Source: Betaproteobacteria bacterium
Lineage (GTDB): Bacteria; Pseudomonadota; Gammaproteobacteria; Burkholderiales; Casimicrobiaceae
Assembly: GCA_016704895.1 (NCBI GenBank)
Contig: JADIZG010000047.1
Coordinates: forward strand, 1 to 42,876
DNA length: 42,876 nucleotides
Reading direction: 5' to 3'
The translations under genes and the position numbers were made by a program. Positions 18,587 through 28,855 of the stretch are shown here, piece by piece. The notes beneath the pieces are model-generated. The model did no database searches and had not been told where the DNA came from. It worked only from the letters and a program-made list of their open reading frames with translations. The stretch's first letter is position 1. Each line of letters begins with the position of its first letter.

Positions 18587-19215
18587 CGTCCTGGCTCCTT
18601 GTCGTCGGCGCCCGCCGCGGGGCGGCGGTCCGGGGCGGCGCGAACCTCGCGCTCGGCGATCTCGGCGAGCCAGCCGCCCGCCTCGCGGAACGGTCGCGCG
18701 CTGCGCTCGGCGCGCCCGCGGACGTAACCGCCCTGCACGGCGGTGAGGACGAGTCCCGCGAACGCCTCCCGGCGCTTGCGGTCCGGAATCGCGAAATGCC
18801 CTGCGATCAGCTCGCGCCAGTCCTCGAAGGCTGCGGTCGCCGCGAGCCGCACGGTCTCGAGGTCCTCGTCGAGGTCGAGCGTCACGGCGCCCACCGCACA
18901 GCTCTGGCCGAAATCGGCTTCCTCGAGGCGGCGCTCGAGCATGCGGAACAGCGCGCGGACCTTGTCGCCGGGGCGACGCGCGCCCGCGAGGCTCGCGTCG
19001 AACAGCGCGTGGATGCGGCCTGCGTAGCGGTCGAGGGCCTCGGCCGCGAGCTGCCGCTTGCCGTCCGGGAAGTGGTGATAGACGGAGCCCTTCGGCGCGC
19101 CGCTTGCCGCGACGATCTCGTTCATGCCGGCGGCCGCGAGCCCGCCGTGCCGCATCAACCCGATCGCGGCGTCGAGCATGCGCTCCCGCGACGCTACCCC
19201 CTTCGCCGTGGCCAT
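18583..19215 (-). CDS. TetR family transcriptional regulator
   Basis: 210 residues. N-terminal helix-turn-helix: RERMLDAAIGLMRHGGLAAAGMNEIVAASGAPKGSVYHHFPDGKRQLAAEAL, close to the LmrA/YxaF-type subgroup (GAPKGSLYHHFP). Ligand domain includes DFGQSCAVGAVTLDLDED, with the cysteine typical of that subgroup. GAGGGAGGGG precedes the ATG. First gene of a two-gene unit with the class II aldolase; a palindromic operator candidate sits about 25 bases upstream, so autorepression is likely. The inducer could be an aldehyde or related small molecule (inference). Confidence 0.92.
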   Translation of the reverse strand: MATAKGVASRERMLDAAIGLMRHGGLAAAGMNEIVAASGAPKGSVYHHFPDGKRQLAAEALDRYAGRIHALFDASLAGARRPGDKVRALFRMLERRLEEADFGQSCAVGAVTLDLDEDLETVRLAATAAFEDWRELIAGHFAIPDRKRREAFAGLVLTAVQGGYVRGRAERSARPFREAGGWLAEIAEREVRAAPDRRPAAGADDKEPGR

Positions 19216-19233
19216 CGCCCCTCCCTCGTCCGC

Positions 19234-19255
19234 TATAAACAGACCAGTCTATATA
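19234..19255 (-). promoter_or_regulatory. Probable TetR operator overlapping the promoter
   Basis: AGACCAGTCT (19241-19250) is a palindrome with two central bases, flanked by AT-rich TATAAAC and ATATA in an otherwise GC-rich region. On the minus strand it reads TATATAGACTGGTCTGTT, so the operator overlies the only -10-like bases before the TetR gene. AGAC-N2-GTCT sites are common for this TetR subgroup. Confidence 0.6.
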
Positions 19256-19396
19256 ATTCCAGCCGCCAAGCGCCTTGTCAAGGCCTCCGACGGGCGGTGC
19301 GCCCCGGAATGTGGTAGTCTTCGTCCGCGGCCATTGTTCCAGTCCCCTGCCGCAGTCGATCCCGACCTCCGCAGTTCCCTCCGTTTGGCTATGACT

Positions 19397-19435
19397 GGCC
19401 GCCCCGACCGGGCGACTGGCCGAGCGTTTTTCGAA
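19397..19435 (+). terminator. Terminator-like hairpin in the rhlE leader
   Basis: CGCCC (19400-19404) pairs with GGGCG (19410-19414), extended by GGCC/GGCC outside, and GAGCGTTTTT follows, ending nine bases or so before the rhlE start at 19444. It could be an attenuator within the 5' leader; a possible -10 (TAGTCT, 19315-19320) would place it about 70 bases into the transcript. Confidence 0.35.
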
Positions 19436-19443
19436 AGTTTCAC

Positions 19444-20934
19444 ATGTCGTTCCAATCGCTCGGCCTGTCCGACGCGCTCGTGCGCGCCGTTGCTGAACAC
19501 GGTTACACCACCCCTACGCCCATCCAGGCGCAGGCCATTCCCGCGGTGCTCGCGGGCGGCGACCTGCTCGCCGGCGCCCAGACGGGCACCGGCAAGACCG
19601 CCGGCTTCGTGCTGCCGATGCTGCAGCGCCTGTCCACCGAATCGTCGCCGCACGCGGCCAAGGGCCAGCGCGGCGCGCGCCGGCCGGTGCGCGTCCTCGT
19701 CGTCACGCCGACGCGCGAGCTCGCCGCGCAGGTCGAGGCCTCGATCCGCACCTACGGCAAGCACCTGAAGCACTCGTCGATGTCGCTGTTCGGCGGCGTC
19801 GGCTTCGGCCCGCAGGCGGCGCAGCTGAAGCGCGGCGTCGACATCGTCGTCGCGACGCCGGGCCGGCTGCTCGACCATGCCACGCAGCGCAACGTCGACC
19901 TGTCGACGGTCGAGATCCTCGTGCTCGACGAGGCCGACCGGATGCTCGACATGGGCTTCCTGCCCGACATCCGCCGCATCCTGGCGCTCCTGCCGGCGAA
20001 GCGGCAGAACCTGCTGTTCTCGGCAACGTTCCCCGAAGAGATCAAGGCGCTGGCCGGCCGTCTGCTCGACCGCCCGCGCACGATCGAAGTGACGCCGCCC
20101 AACTCGACCGTCGACGTGATTCGCCAGAGGGTCATCGCCGTCGGCCGCGACCGCAAGCGCGAGCTGCTGTCGTGGATGATCGGCACGCACCGCTGGAGCC
20201 AGGTGCTCGTGTTCACGCGCACCAAGCACGGCGCCGACAAGCTCGCGCAGGCGCTCGAGCGCGACGGCATCCGCGCGCAGGCGATCCACGGCAACAAGAG
20301 CCAGGGCGCGCGCACCAAGGCGCTCGCCGACTTCAAGAAGGGCGGCGTCGACGTGCTGGTGGCGACCGACATCGCCGCGCGCGGCATCGACATCGCCGAG
20401 CTGCCGCGGGTCGTCAACTACGACCTGCCGAACGTGCCCGAGGACTACGTGCACCGGATCGGCCGCACCGGCCGCGCCGGCGCCGACGGCGAGGCGATCT
20501 CGCTGGTCTGCGTCGACGAGCAGGGGTTCCTGCGCGACATCGAGCGGCTGATCCGCCGCGCGATCCCGCGCGAGACGGTGGCGGGCTTCGAGCCCGATCC
20601 GTCCGAACGCGCGCAGCCGGTCTTCAAGCAGCAGCGCGGGCAGCGTCCCGCGTACGGCGCCGGGGCGTCGCAAGGCAGGCCCCGCCAGCCGGCCGCGCCG
20701 CGCGGCAGCGGCCACGCCGACGCGCGCGGGCACGATCGCCGGCACGCGCAGCCGAAGGAGGCGTCGCGCGGTCACGGGCAGGGGCAGGCCCGGGGTCAGG
20801 GACACGACGCGCATCGCGCGGGCGGCCAGGGCCGCGGCACCGGCCACGGCCACACCGCGGCACGCGGAGGCGCTGCGCACGCGACGGCGTCGCGGTCCGG
20901 CGACTCGCGCCGGACCCACGCGAAGTCGCGCTGA
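19444..20934 (+). CDS. rhlE: DEAD-box ATP-dependent RNA helicase RhlE
   Basis: 496 residues. Helicase core about 1-375 with Q motif (GYTTPTPIQAQAIP), Walker A AQTGTGKT, PTRELAAQ, TPGRLLDH, DEADRMLDMGF, SATF, and motif VI HRIGRTGRAG. MSFQSLGLSDALVRAV at the N-terminus and the motif order fit RhlE rather than DbpA or SrmB. The last 110 residues are low-complexity, rich in Gly, His, Arg and Gln, as in RNA-binding tails of this family. Expected role: RNA remodelling, rRNA maturation and cold adaptation in the cytoplasm. A long leader with a possible attenuator precedes it. Confidence 0.95.
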   Translation: MSFQSLGLSDALVRAVAEHGYTTPTPIQAQAIPAVLAGGDLLAGAQTGTGKTAGFVLPMLQRLSTESSPHAAKGQRGARRPVRVLVVTPTRELAAQVEASIRTYGKHLKHSSMSLFGGVGFGPQAAQLKRGVDIVVATPGRLLDHATQRNVDLSTVEILVLDEADRMLDMGFLPDIRRILALLPAKRQNLLFSATFPEEIKALAGRLLDRPRTIEVTPPNSTVDVIRQRVIAVGRDRKRELLSWMIGTHRWSQVLVFTRTKHGADKLAQALERDGIRAQAIHGNKSQGARTKALADFKKGGVDVLVATDIAARGIDIAELPRVVNYDLPNVPEDYVHRIGRTGRAGADGEAISLVCVDEQGFLRDIERLIRRAIPRETVAGFEPDPSERAQPVFKQQRGQRPAYGAGASQGRPRQPAAPRGSGHADARGHDRRHAQPKEASRGHGQGQARGQGHDAHRAGGQGRGTGHGHTAARGGAAHATASRSGDSRRTHAKSR

Positions 20935-20967
20935 GGCTCCCCGAGGCGGGTTGACCGCTCGCGCGGT

Positions 20968-22784
<1,817 letters not shown>

Positions 22785-23014
22785 GGCGAGGTCCGGCTGT
22801 CCGGCGCGCGCACTCGTCGCCAGGGCGGCCGGCGGAGCGGGGGCGACGCCGCGACTCGCGCACGGCCCGCGCAGGGCGTCGCGGCAGTACGTGCGGTCTG
22901 GCGTCGAGGGTCGCGCGACGTCGTCCTGGACGGTGTGGCGGGGTTGCACGCGGCCGATTGTAAGCGCGGGCCGGGAACGCGCCGCGCGATGCGTGCGCGC
23001 CAAGGCGGGCGCGC

Positions 23015-23020
23015 TATAGT
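23015..23020 (+). promoter_or_regulatory. -10 element of the SpoIIAA-like/glycosyltransferase unit
   Basis: TATAGT in GCGCTATAGTTGG, 31 bases before the ATG at 23052, in a GC-rich setting. A GAAGG ribosome binding site follows at 23039. No clear -35. Similar TA-rich hexamers precede gshB (TAGAAT, 24715-24720) and pyrE. Confidence 0.45.
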
Positions 23021-23051
23021 TGGCGCCCGTCCTTGTCGAAGGCCACGCGCG

Positions 23052-23417
23052 ATGCTCGCCCACCAGCTCTCCCGCGAGACGGGCGTCCTGACGCTCGCGC
23101 CGTCGGGCCCGCTGACCGCCGCCGACTTCGCCGCGGTCGCGGCCGAGGTCGATCCCTGGATCGCCGCGCACGGCGCTCTGTCCGGCGTGCTCATCCACGC
23201 GAGGGCGTTCCCGGGCTGGGAGAACTTCGCGGGCTTCCTCGGGCACGTCGGGTTCATCCGCGCGCACGTCCCGAACATCAGGCGTCTCGCGATCGCCTCC
23301 GACAGCACGTTCCTCACGATCGCGCCGCAGATCACGAAGCACTTCGTCCACGCCGAGGTGCGGCACTTCGGCTACGCCGAGTGCGACGCCGCCGAGGCGT
23401 GGCTCGCGGGGCCGTGA
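23052..23417 (+). CDS. SpoIIAA-like/STAS-SEC14 domain protein
   Basis: 121 residues, single domain of the SpoIIAA-like (PF11964) type: GVLTLAPSGPLTAADFAAVAAEVDPWIAAHG, GVLIHARAFPGWENFAGFLGHVGFIRAH and RRLAIASDSTFLTIAPQITKHFVHAEVRHF. The family pattern 'hP.w..f..f...l.f..........+vAivtd' is evident. Function unknown; members may bind lipids or proteins. The stop overlaps the GTG start of the glycosyltransferase (GTGA, 23414-23417), so the two are translationally coupled. Confidence 0.88.
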   Translation: MLAHQLSRETGVLTLAPSGPLTAADFAAVAAEVDPWIAAHGALSGVLIHARAFPGWENFAGFLGHVGFIRAHVPNIRRLAIASDSTFLTIAPQITKHFVHAEVRHFGYAECDAAEAWLAGP

Positions 23418-24677
23418 CCGGCGCCACGCCGTCGCGGGATCGCGGGCTCGCCGCGTGGCGCGAGGCGCGCTACGCGGACGCGCTGGACCACGCTCGCGCC
23501 TGGATCGCGGCCGAGCCGCGCTCGCCGCAGGCGCACCAGCTCGCCGGCCAGGCGATGGCGAGGCTCGGTGACCCGGCGGGCGCGGCGCGCAGCTACGAAT
23601 CCGCCGAGTCGCTCGGCGGCGACGTTGCCTGCGCCTTCAATGCGGGCAACGCCTGGATGGCGGCGGGCGACCACGCCCGGGCCGCGGCCGCGTGGCGCCG
23701 CGCCGCCGGCGGCGCGGACGCGCTGGGCAAGCACGCGCTCGCGCTCGGCAAGGCGCTCGCGACGGCGGGCGAGCGCGAGCTGGCCGCCCGCGTGCTGGTC
23801 TCGCTCGCGCGGCGCGACCCGACCGCCTACGCGGCGATGCGGGCGGTCGTCGACCTGGCGGCGGCGGACCGGGGTGCGGCGGCCTCCGCGCTCCCGCTCG
23901 AAGCGCCGGGGCCGCTCGCGCCGCCGTCGCTCTTCTCGTTCGTCGTGTGCAGCATCGACGAGGAGAAGTTCGCGGCGCTGTCGCGCACGATCGCGACGCG
24001 CTTCGCCGGCGTGCCGCACGAGGTGGTCCGGATCCCCGACGCGACGTCGCTGTGCGAGGGATACAACCGCGGGTTCGCGCGCTCGCGCGGCGACGCGGTC
24101 GTGTTACTGCCACGACGACATCGACCTGCTCGCGCCCGACGCGGCCCCCCGCCTCGCGCGGCATCTCACGCATGCCGATTTCGTCGGCGTCGCCGGCGCC
24201 ACGCGTGTCACCGGCCCCGCGGTCTTCTGGGCGGGACATCCGTGGCTGCACGGCTGGGTCACCTACCACGCGCCCGGCGATGCCGACTACGAGGTGACCG
24301 CCATGAGCCTCGATGCGCCGCTCGTGACAGAAGTCGCTGCGCTCGACGGCGTCTTCGTCGCGTGCCGACGCGATGCCGCTGCGGCGGTACCCTACGATGC
24401 GGCGACCTTCGACGGCTTCCACCTGTACGACCTCGACTTCAGCTACCGCGCCCACCGGGCGGGGTTCCGGCTCGCCGTCGCGTGCGACCTCGGCATCGTG
24501 CACGAATCGAAGGGCGACTTCGGCGCCGAGTGGTCGCGCTACGCGGCGCGCTTCCGGACCAAGTTCCCCGAGCTCTCGGCGGCGCAGGGCTCGCCGCACT
24601 TCTACGCGGCGCGCGTCCCGACGGCCGCCGACGTCCTCGCGACGCAGCGGCGGCTCGCGGAGTTCGCTGCCGGGTAG
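23414..24677 (+). CDS. TPR-containing glycosyltransferase (Glyco_tranf_2_5 type), one frameshift
   Basis: About 420 residues when repaired. GTG start overlaps the previous stop. Residues 1-165 are TPR-like helical repeats (DALDHARAWIAAEPRSPQAHQLAGQAMARLGD, ACAFNAGNAWMAAGDHARAAAAWRRAAGG). The catalytic GT-A part follows: SLFSFVVCSIDEEKFAALSRTIATRF, ATSLCEGYNRGFARSRGDAVV and CHDDIDLLAPDAAPRL, where DD is the metal-binding pair. Between GDAVV and CHDDID an extra T (about 24104, GTGTTACTGC for GTGTACTGC) breaks the frame. The rest (FDGFHLYDLDFSYRAHRAGFRLAVACDLGIVHESKGDFG) is typical. Acceptor unknown; cell-surface glycan or protein modification is possible. Confidence 0.87.
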
Positions 24678-24750
24678 GGACGGCGGATCCGGCGCGCGCG
24701 CCGCCGGGGCCGCGTAGAATGCGTGGCCACACGCACCCCGGGGTCCCGTG

Positions 24751-25695
24751 ATGGATGTCGCCTTCGTCGTCGATCCGCTGCACGAGCTCAAGGCCTACAA
24801 GGACTCGAGCATCGCGATGATGCGCGCGCTCGCGCGCCGCGGCCACCGCGCGCACGCGATCCTGCAGCCGGATCTCTGCTGGGAGGCGGGCAGAACCTCG
24901 GCGATCGGACGCGAGCTCACGCTCCTCGACGACAACCACCACTGGCACCGTGCGGCGGAGCCCGCGCGGAAGCGGCTGGCCGAGTACGACGCGGTGATCA
25001 TGCGCAAGGATCCGCCGTTCGACATGGAGTACGTGTACTCGACCTACCTGCTCGAGTGCGCCGAGCGCGAGGGCGCGCGCGTGTACAACCGCCCTCGCGC
25101 GATCCGCGACCACAACGAGAAGCTGGCGATCGCGAAGTTCGGCGACTACATCGCGCCGACGCTGGTGACGCGCGACGCCACGCTCATCGACTCGTTCATC
25201 GACGAGCACGGCGACGCGATCGTGAAGCCGCTCGACGGCATGGGAGGCACGTCGATCTTCCGCGTGCGCGCCGACGACCCGAACCGCAACGTGATCGTCG
25301 AGACCGTGAGCCATCACGGCCGGCGGACGGTGATGGTGCAGCGCTTCATCCCCGAGGTCGTCGAGGGCGACAAGCGGGTGATCCTGATCGCGGGCGAGCC
25401 GGTGCCGTACGCGCTCGCGCGCATCCCGAAGCCGGGCGAGACGCGGGGCAACCTCGCGGCCGGCGGGCGCGGCGTCGCCCGCCCTCTCAACGACCGGGAC
25501 CGCGAGATCGCGACGGCGCTCGGCCCCGCGCTCTGGGCGGAGGGGCTGCTGGTCGTCGGGCTCGACGTGATCGGCCCCTTCCTCACCGAGGTCAACGTGA
25601 CGAGCCCCACGTGCTTCGTCGAAATCGCCGAGCAGACCGGCTTCGACGTGGCGGGCATGTTCGCGGACGCGCTCGTGAAGGCGGTCGGGCGCTGA
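24751..25695 (+). CDS. gshB: Glutathione synthetase
   Basis: 314 residues, full length for bacterial GshB. ATP-grasp enzyme joining gamma-glutamylcysteine and glycine. MDVAFVVDPLHELKAYKDSSIAMMRALARRGH is the characteristic N-terminus; MRKDPPFDMEYVYSTYLLE, KPLDGMGGTSIFRV (Gly-rich loop) and GLDVIGPFLTEVNVTSPTCF (metal and substrate residues) follow. A GTG at 24748 directly precedes the ATG, so either could start. TAGAAT at 24715-24720 is a plausible -10. It is followed by a stem-loop and the PTS genes, the usual betaproteobacterial order. Confidence 0.97.
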   Translation: MDVAFVVDPLHELKAYKDSSIAMMRALARRGHRAHAILQPDLCWEAGRTSAIGRELTLLDDNHHWHRAAEPARKRLAEYDAVIMRKDPPFDMEYVYSTYLLECAEREGARVYNRPRAIRDHNEKLAIAKFGDYIAPTLVTRDATLIDSFIDEHGDAIVKPLDGMGGTSIFRVRADDPNRNVIVETVSHHGRRTVMVQRFIPEVVEGDKRVILIAGEPVPYALARIPKPGETRGNLAAGGRGVARPLNDRDREIATALGPALWAEGLLVVGLDVIGPFLTEVNVTSPTCFVEIAEQTGFDVAGMFADALVKAVGR

Positions 25696-25716
25696 CCGCC
25701 GACGTCTCGTCGGCGG
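25696..25716 (+). terminator. Stem-loop after gshB without T tract
   Basis: CCGCCGAC (25696-25703) / GTCGGCGG (25709-25716), a perfect 8-bp stem with loop GTCTC, beginning one base after the gshB stop. With no T run it is more likely an mRNA 3' stabiliser or Rho-dependent site than an intrinsic terminator. Confidence 0.45.
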
Positions 25717-25838
25717 ATGCGGCAGAGCAACATGACGAGCGCGCGAGCCGGTGCCGGCCCGGCGCCTTCGTCGCGTCGGTCGCGTGCTACCATCCTGCGA
25801 CTCCGCTGCGCGACATCCACCGAGCGCCCATCGCCAGC

Positions 25839-26252
25839 ATGATCGGCATCCTCGTCATTGCCCACGACACCCTGGGCGACAGCTTCGTTCGCGCGGTCAC
25901 GCACGTGCTCGGGACGCGGCCGCCGCAGTTCGAGGCGATGTCGGTCAAGGGAACCGACGACCCGCTCGACCTCGTGCCGGCGGCGCGCGCGCTGCTGGCC
26001 AGGCTCGACACGGGCGAAGGCGTGCTGGTGGTCACCGACATCTACGGCGCGTCGCCCTCGAACCTCGCCCGCAAGCTCCTGGCGCAAGGCCGCGTCGAGG
26101 CGATCGCGGGGGTCAGCCTGCCCATGCTCGTGCGCGCGCTCACCTACCGCGGCAAGGGCATGGAGACGATGGTCAGGAAAGCGATCTCGGGCGGGCGCGA
26201 CGGCGTGCTGCGCTTCACGGTCGATCCGGTCTATGCCGCAACGCGAAATTGA
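25839..26252 (+). CDS. PTS mannose/fructose-type EIIA component
   Basis: 137 residues. MIGILVIAHDTLGDSFVRAV carries the phospho-acceptor His9; VLVVTDIYGASPSNLARKLL and VSLPMLVRALTYRGKGME complete the EIIA-Man fold. No EIIB, EIIC or EIID partner is in the window, so this is a regulatory phosphorelay rather than a sugar transporter: phosphate passes enzyme I - HPr - EIIA. The gene overlaps ptsH by 20 bases and is expected to be cotranscribed. TACCAT at 25788-25793 is a weak -10. Confidence 0.94.
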   Translation: MIGILVIAHDTLGDSFVRAVTHVLGTRPPQFEAMSVKGTDDPLDLVPAARALLARLDTGEGVLVVTDIYGASPSNLARKLLAQGRVEAIAGVSLPMLVRALTYRGKGMETMVRKAISGGRDGVLRFTVDPVYAATRN

Positions 26253-26502
26253 GATCGTCAACAAGCTCGGCCTCCATGCGCGAGCGTCGGCCAAGCTGAC
26301 CCAGTTGGCATCGCGCTTCCAGAGCGACGTCCACATCGCCCGCAGCGGCCGGCGAGTGAACGCGAAGAGCATCATGGGCGTGATGATGCTCGCCGCGGGC
26401 AAGGGATCGAAGGTCACGCTCGAGACGAGCGGACCGGACGAGGAGGAGGCGATGAGCGCGCTCTGCGCGCTCGTCGCGGACTGCTTCGGCGAAGGACAGT
26501 GA
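26233..26502 (+). CDS. ptsH: Phosphocarrier protein HPr
   Basis: 89 residues. His15 in KLGLHARAS is the site phosphorylated by enzyme I; Ser46 in NAKSIMGVMML is the regulatory-serine position of HPr. GPDEEEAMSALCALVADCFGEGQ forms the last helix. ATG at 26233 lies inside the 3' end of the EIIA gene, indicating coupling. First of two HPr proteins in the cluster. Confidence 0.96.
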   Translation: MPQREIEIVNKLGLHARASAKLTQLASRFQSDVHIARSGRRVNAKSIMGVMMLAAGKGSKVTLETSGPDEEEAMSALCALVADCFGEGQ

Positions 26503-26668
26503 ACGCTCACGCCCGACGACACGGCGCGGCGGTCCGTCCGACGCCGGTGTCGGACAGGGGATGAATTGTCATCGTTGCGGAAACCTTCGGCGCGAGAATG
26601 GATCAATAACGTGATCGCCGCCCGCCGCGGGAGGCGATGCCGTGTCGATTCGAGGAAGGAGAACGACG

Positions 26669-26935
26669 ATGCAGATCCGCGAGATCAGGCTGCGCAATGC
26701 GAAGGGGCTGCACGCGCGCGTGGCGGCGCGCGTCGTGAAGGTCGCCGGACGGTTCAGGAGCCGGGTCGTGATCACGGTGGGCGAGCGGCGTGCGAACGCG
26801 CGCAGCATCATGGCGGTGCTGATGCTCGCCGCCGCGATGGGCGCGACGGTGCGGCTCGAGACCGAGGGCCCGGACGAGCAAGCAGCGATCGAGGCCATGG
26901 TCGCGGTCCTCGCGGCAGCGGGCGACCGCGCTTGA
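26669..26935 (+). CDS. Second HPr-family phosphocarrier protein
   Basis: 88 residues with an excellent GGAG ribosome binding site nine bases upstream. His15 in AKGLHARVAARVVK and Ser46 in NARSIMAVLML are conserved, but the surface differs from the first HPr: many more arginines (RLRN, RFRSRV, GERRAN) and Val in place of the usual Ser after HAR. The 166-base spacer from ptsH suggests separate control. Probably a paralog from tandem duplication, able to take phosphate from the same enzyme I but with another partner (inference). Confidence 0.93.
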   Translation: MQIREIRLRNAKGLHARVAARVVKVAGRFRSRVVITVGERRANARSIMAVLMLAAAMGATVRLETEGPDEQAAIEAMVAVLAAAGDRA

Positions 26936-27014
26936 ACGGCGAGCCGTCCGCATTCCCGCGGCCGCGGGCGCGCGCGGCCCCGCTCCCTCCATCGGTCTCC
27001 CGCTGACGGCGCGC

Positions 27015-28754
27015 ATGGTCACGTTCGCGCTGCACGGCGTCGGGGTCTCGGGGGGCATCGCGATCGGCCGCGCGCAGCTCGTCTCGCACGCGACGCTCGA
27101 GGTCGCGCACTACGTCGTGCCGGCCTCGCGCGTCGACCACGAGATCGCGCGCCTCGAACTCGCGATCGACGAGGTGCAGAAGGAGCTCACCGAGCTGCAC
27201 GGGACGATGACGCGCTCGGGCGATCTTCCCGGCGAGTTCGGCGCGTTTCTCGACGTGCACTGGATGATCCTGAACGACCCGACGCTGTCCGAGGCGCCGA
27301 AGCGGATCATCACCGAACAGCGCTGCAATGCGGAGTGGGCGCTCACGCAGCAGATGAACGTGCTGATCGACCAGTTCGAGCAGATCGAGGATTCCTACCT
27401 GCGCGAGCGCAAGGCCGACGTCGTGCAGGTCGTCGAGCGCGTGCTCAAGCGCCTGATGGGCAAGCCCGGCTCGCTGCCGACGTCGGTGGCCGAGGAGCGC
27501 ACGATCCTCGTCGCGCACGACCTGTCCCCGGCGGACGTGATCCAGTTCAAGCAGCACCATTTCGCCGCGTTCCTCACCGACGTGGGCGGCGTCACCTCGC
27601 ACACGGCGATCGTCGCGCGGAGCCTCGCGGTGCCGGCGGTGGTCGCCACGCACAACGCGCGGCAGATGATCCACGACGGCGAGATGCTGATCGTCGACGG
27701 GACCAACCACGTCGTGATCGTCAACCCGGACCGCTCGGTGCTCTCCGAGTACCGGCTGAAGCAGAGCGAGCTCGACCTCGAGCGCCAGAAGCTCAAGCGC
27801 CTGCGCGGCAAGCCCGCCGAGACGATCGACGGCCACCGCGTCGAGCTGCACGCCAACATCGAACTGCCCGGCGACCTCGCGCAGGTGCTCGAGAGCGGCG
27901 CGAACGGCGTCGGCCTGTTCCGCTCGGAGTTCCTGTTCCTCAACCGGGCGGGCCTGCCGACCGAGGACGAGCAGTTCGAGGCGTACCGCGCGGTCGCCGC
28001 CGGGCTCGCCGGCAAGCCGGTGACGATCCGCACGTTCGACCTCGGCGCGGACAAGCAGAAGGCCGAGCTCGACGGCCTGGCGCGGGTGGCGCCGAACCCG
28101 GCGCTCGGCCTGCGCGCGGTGCGCTTCTGCCTCGCCGAGCCGAAACTTTTCCTGACGCAGCTCCGCGCGATCCTGCGCGCGTCGCACTACGGGAAGGTGC
28201 GCCTGCTGATCCCGATGCTCGCGTCGGTCGCCGAGATCGACGCCACGCTAGCGATGATCGACCAGGCGAAGGAATCGCTGCGCGAGCGGGGCGAGCCGTT
28301 CGACGAGGGCATCGAGGTCGGCGGCATGATCGAGGTCCCTGCGGCGGTGCTCGCGATCGGCGGGTTCCTCGCCAAGCTCGACTTCCTGTCGATCGGGACG
28401 AACGACCTCATCCAGTACACGCTCGCGGTCGACCGGTCCGACGAGGCGGTCTCGCACCTGTACGACCCGCTGCACCCGGCGATCATCAAGCTCATCGCGC
28501 TCGCGATCGCGGGCGCCAACCGGGCGAAGGTCCCGATCGCCGTGTGCGGCGAGATGGCCGGCGAGATGACGCTGACGCGCGTGCTGCTCGGACTCGGCTT
28601 GCGCAACTTCTCGATGCACCCGGCGCAGGTCCCGACGGTCAAGCAGCGCGTGCTGACCTCCGACGTCTCGGCGATCCGCCCGGTCGTCGAGCGGATGAAG
28701 CGCACCGACTCGCCGGCGAAGCTCGCCGCGCTCCTCGACAAGCTCAATGCCTGA
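27015..28754 (+). CDS. ptsI: PTS enzyme I (phosphoenolpyruvate-protein phosphotransferase)
   Basis: 579 residues, full length. N-terminal HPr-binding and phosphohistidine domains with GGVTSHTAIVARSLAVPAVV (His196 accepts phosphate from PEP). The C-terminal PEP-binding barrel contains GANGVGLFRSEFLFLNR, TIRTFDLGADK, PNPALGLRAVRF, LSIGTNDLIQYTLAVDR and PIAVCGEMAGE with the catalytic cysteine. It drives phosphorylation of both HPr proteins and then EIIA. A GC hairpin without a T run follows the stop (28755-28779). Confidence 0.97.
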   Translation: MVTFALHGVGVSGGIAIGRAQLVSHATLEVAHYVVPASRVDHEIARLELAIDEVQKELTELHGTMTRSGDLPGEFGAFLDVHWMILNDPTLSEAPKRIITEQRCNAEWALTQQMNVLIDQFEQIEDSYLRERKADVVQVVERVLKRLMGKPGSLPTSVAEERTILVAHDLSPADVIQFKQHHFAAFLTDVGGVTSHTAIVARSLAVPAVVATHNARQMIHDGEMLIVDGTNHVVIVNPDRSVLSEYRLKQSELDLERQKLKRLRGKPAETIDGHRVELHANIELPGDLAQVLESGANGVGLFRSEFLFLNRAGLPTEDEQFEAYRAVAAGLAGKPVTIRTFDLGADKQKAELDGLARVAPNPALGLRAVRFCLAEPKLFLTQLRAILRASHYGKVRLLIPMLASVAEIDATLAMIDQAKESLRERGEPFDEGIEVGGMIEVPAAVLAIGGFLAKLDFLSIGTNDLIQYTLAVDRSDEAVSHLYDPLHPAIIKLIALAIAGANRAKVPIAVCGEMAGEMTLTRVLLGLGLRNFSMHPAQVPTVKQRVLTSDVSAIRPVVERMKRTDSPAKLAALLDKLNA

Positions 28755-28820
28755 GCGCCCGTCCGTCGGGGCGGGCGCCGTGGGACCGTCGGGGGGCTCG
28801 CGAGCGCGGCGGCACGGACC

Positions 28821-28826
28821 TATAAT
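28821..28826 (+). promoter_or_regulatory. Consensus -10 box of the TlpA redox operon
   Basis: Exact TATAAT in GGACCTATAATGACATTGG, 30 bases before the start at 28856. No good -35 is visible 16-18 bases upstream, so an activator may be needed. It overlaps ATGACATTGGCATA (28825-28838), which is nearly repeated upstream of the cytochrome gene at 33564. Confidence 0.6.
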
Positions 28827-28855
28827 GACATTGGCATAGTCCCGACGCCCCCCCG

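Noticed and set aside
24090..24115. Programmed ribosomal frameshift in the glycosyltransferase
   Set aside because: No slippery heptamer or stimulatory structure; a single extra T explains it.
25696..25838. Extra small ORF between gshB and EIIA
   Set aside because: No start with ribosome binding site and no conserved pattern; the stem-loop is the only structure.
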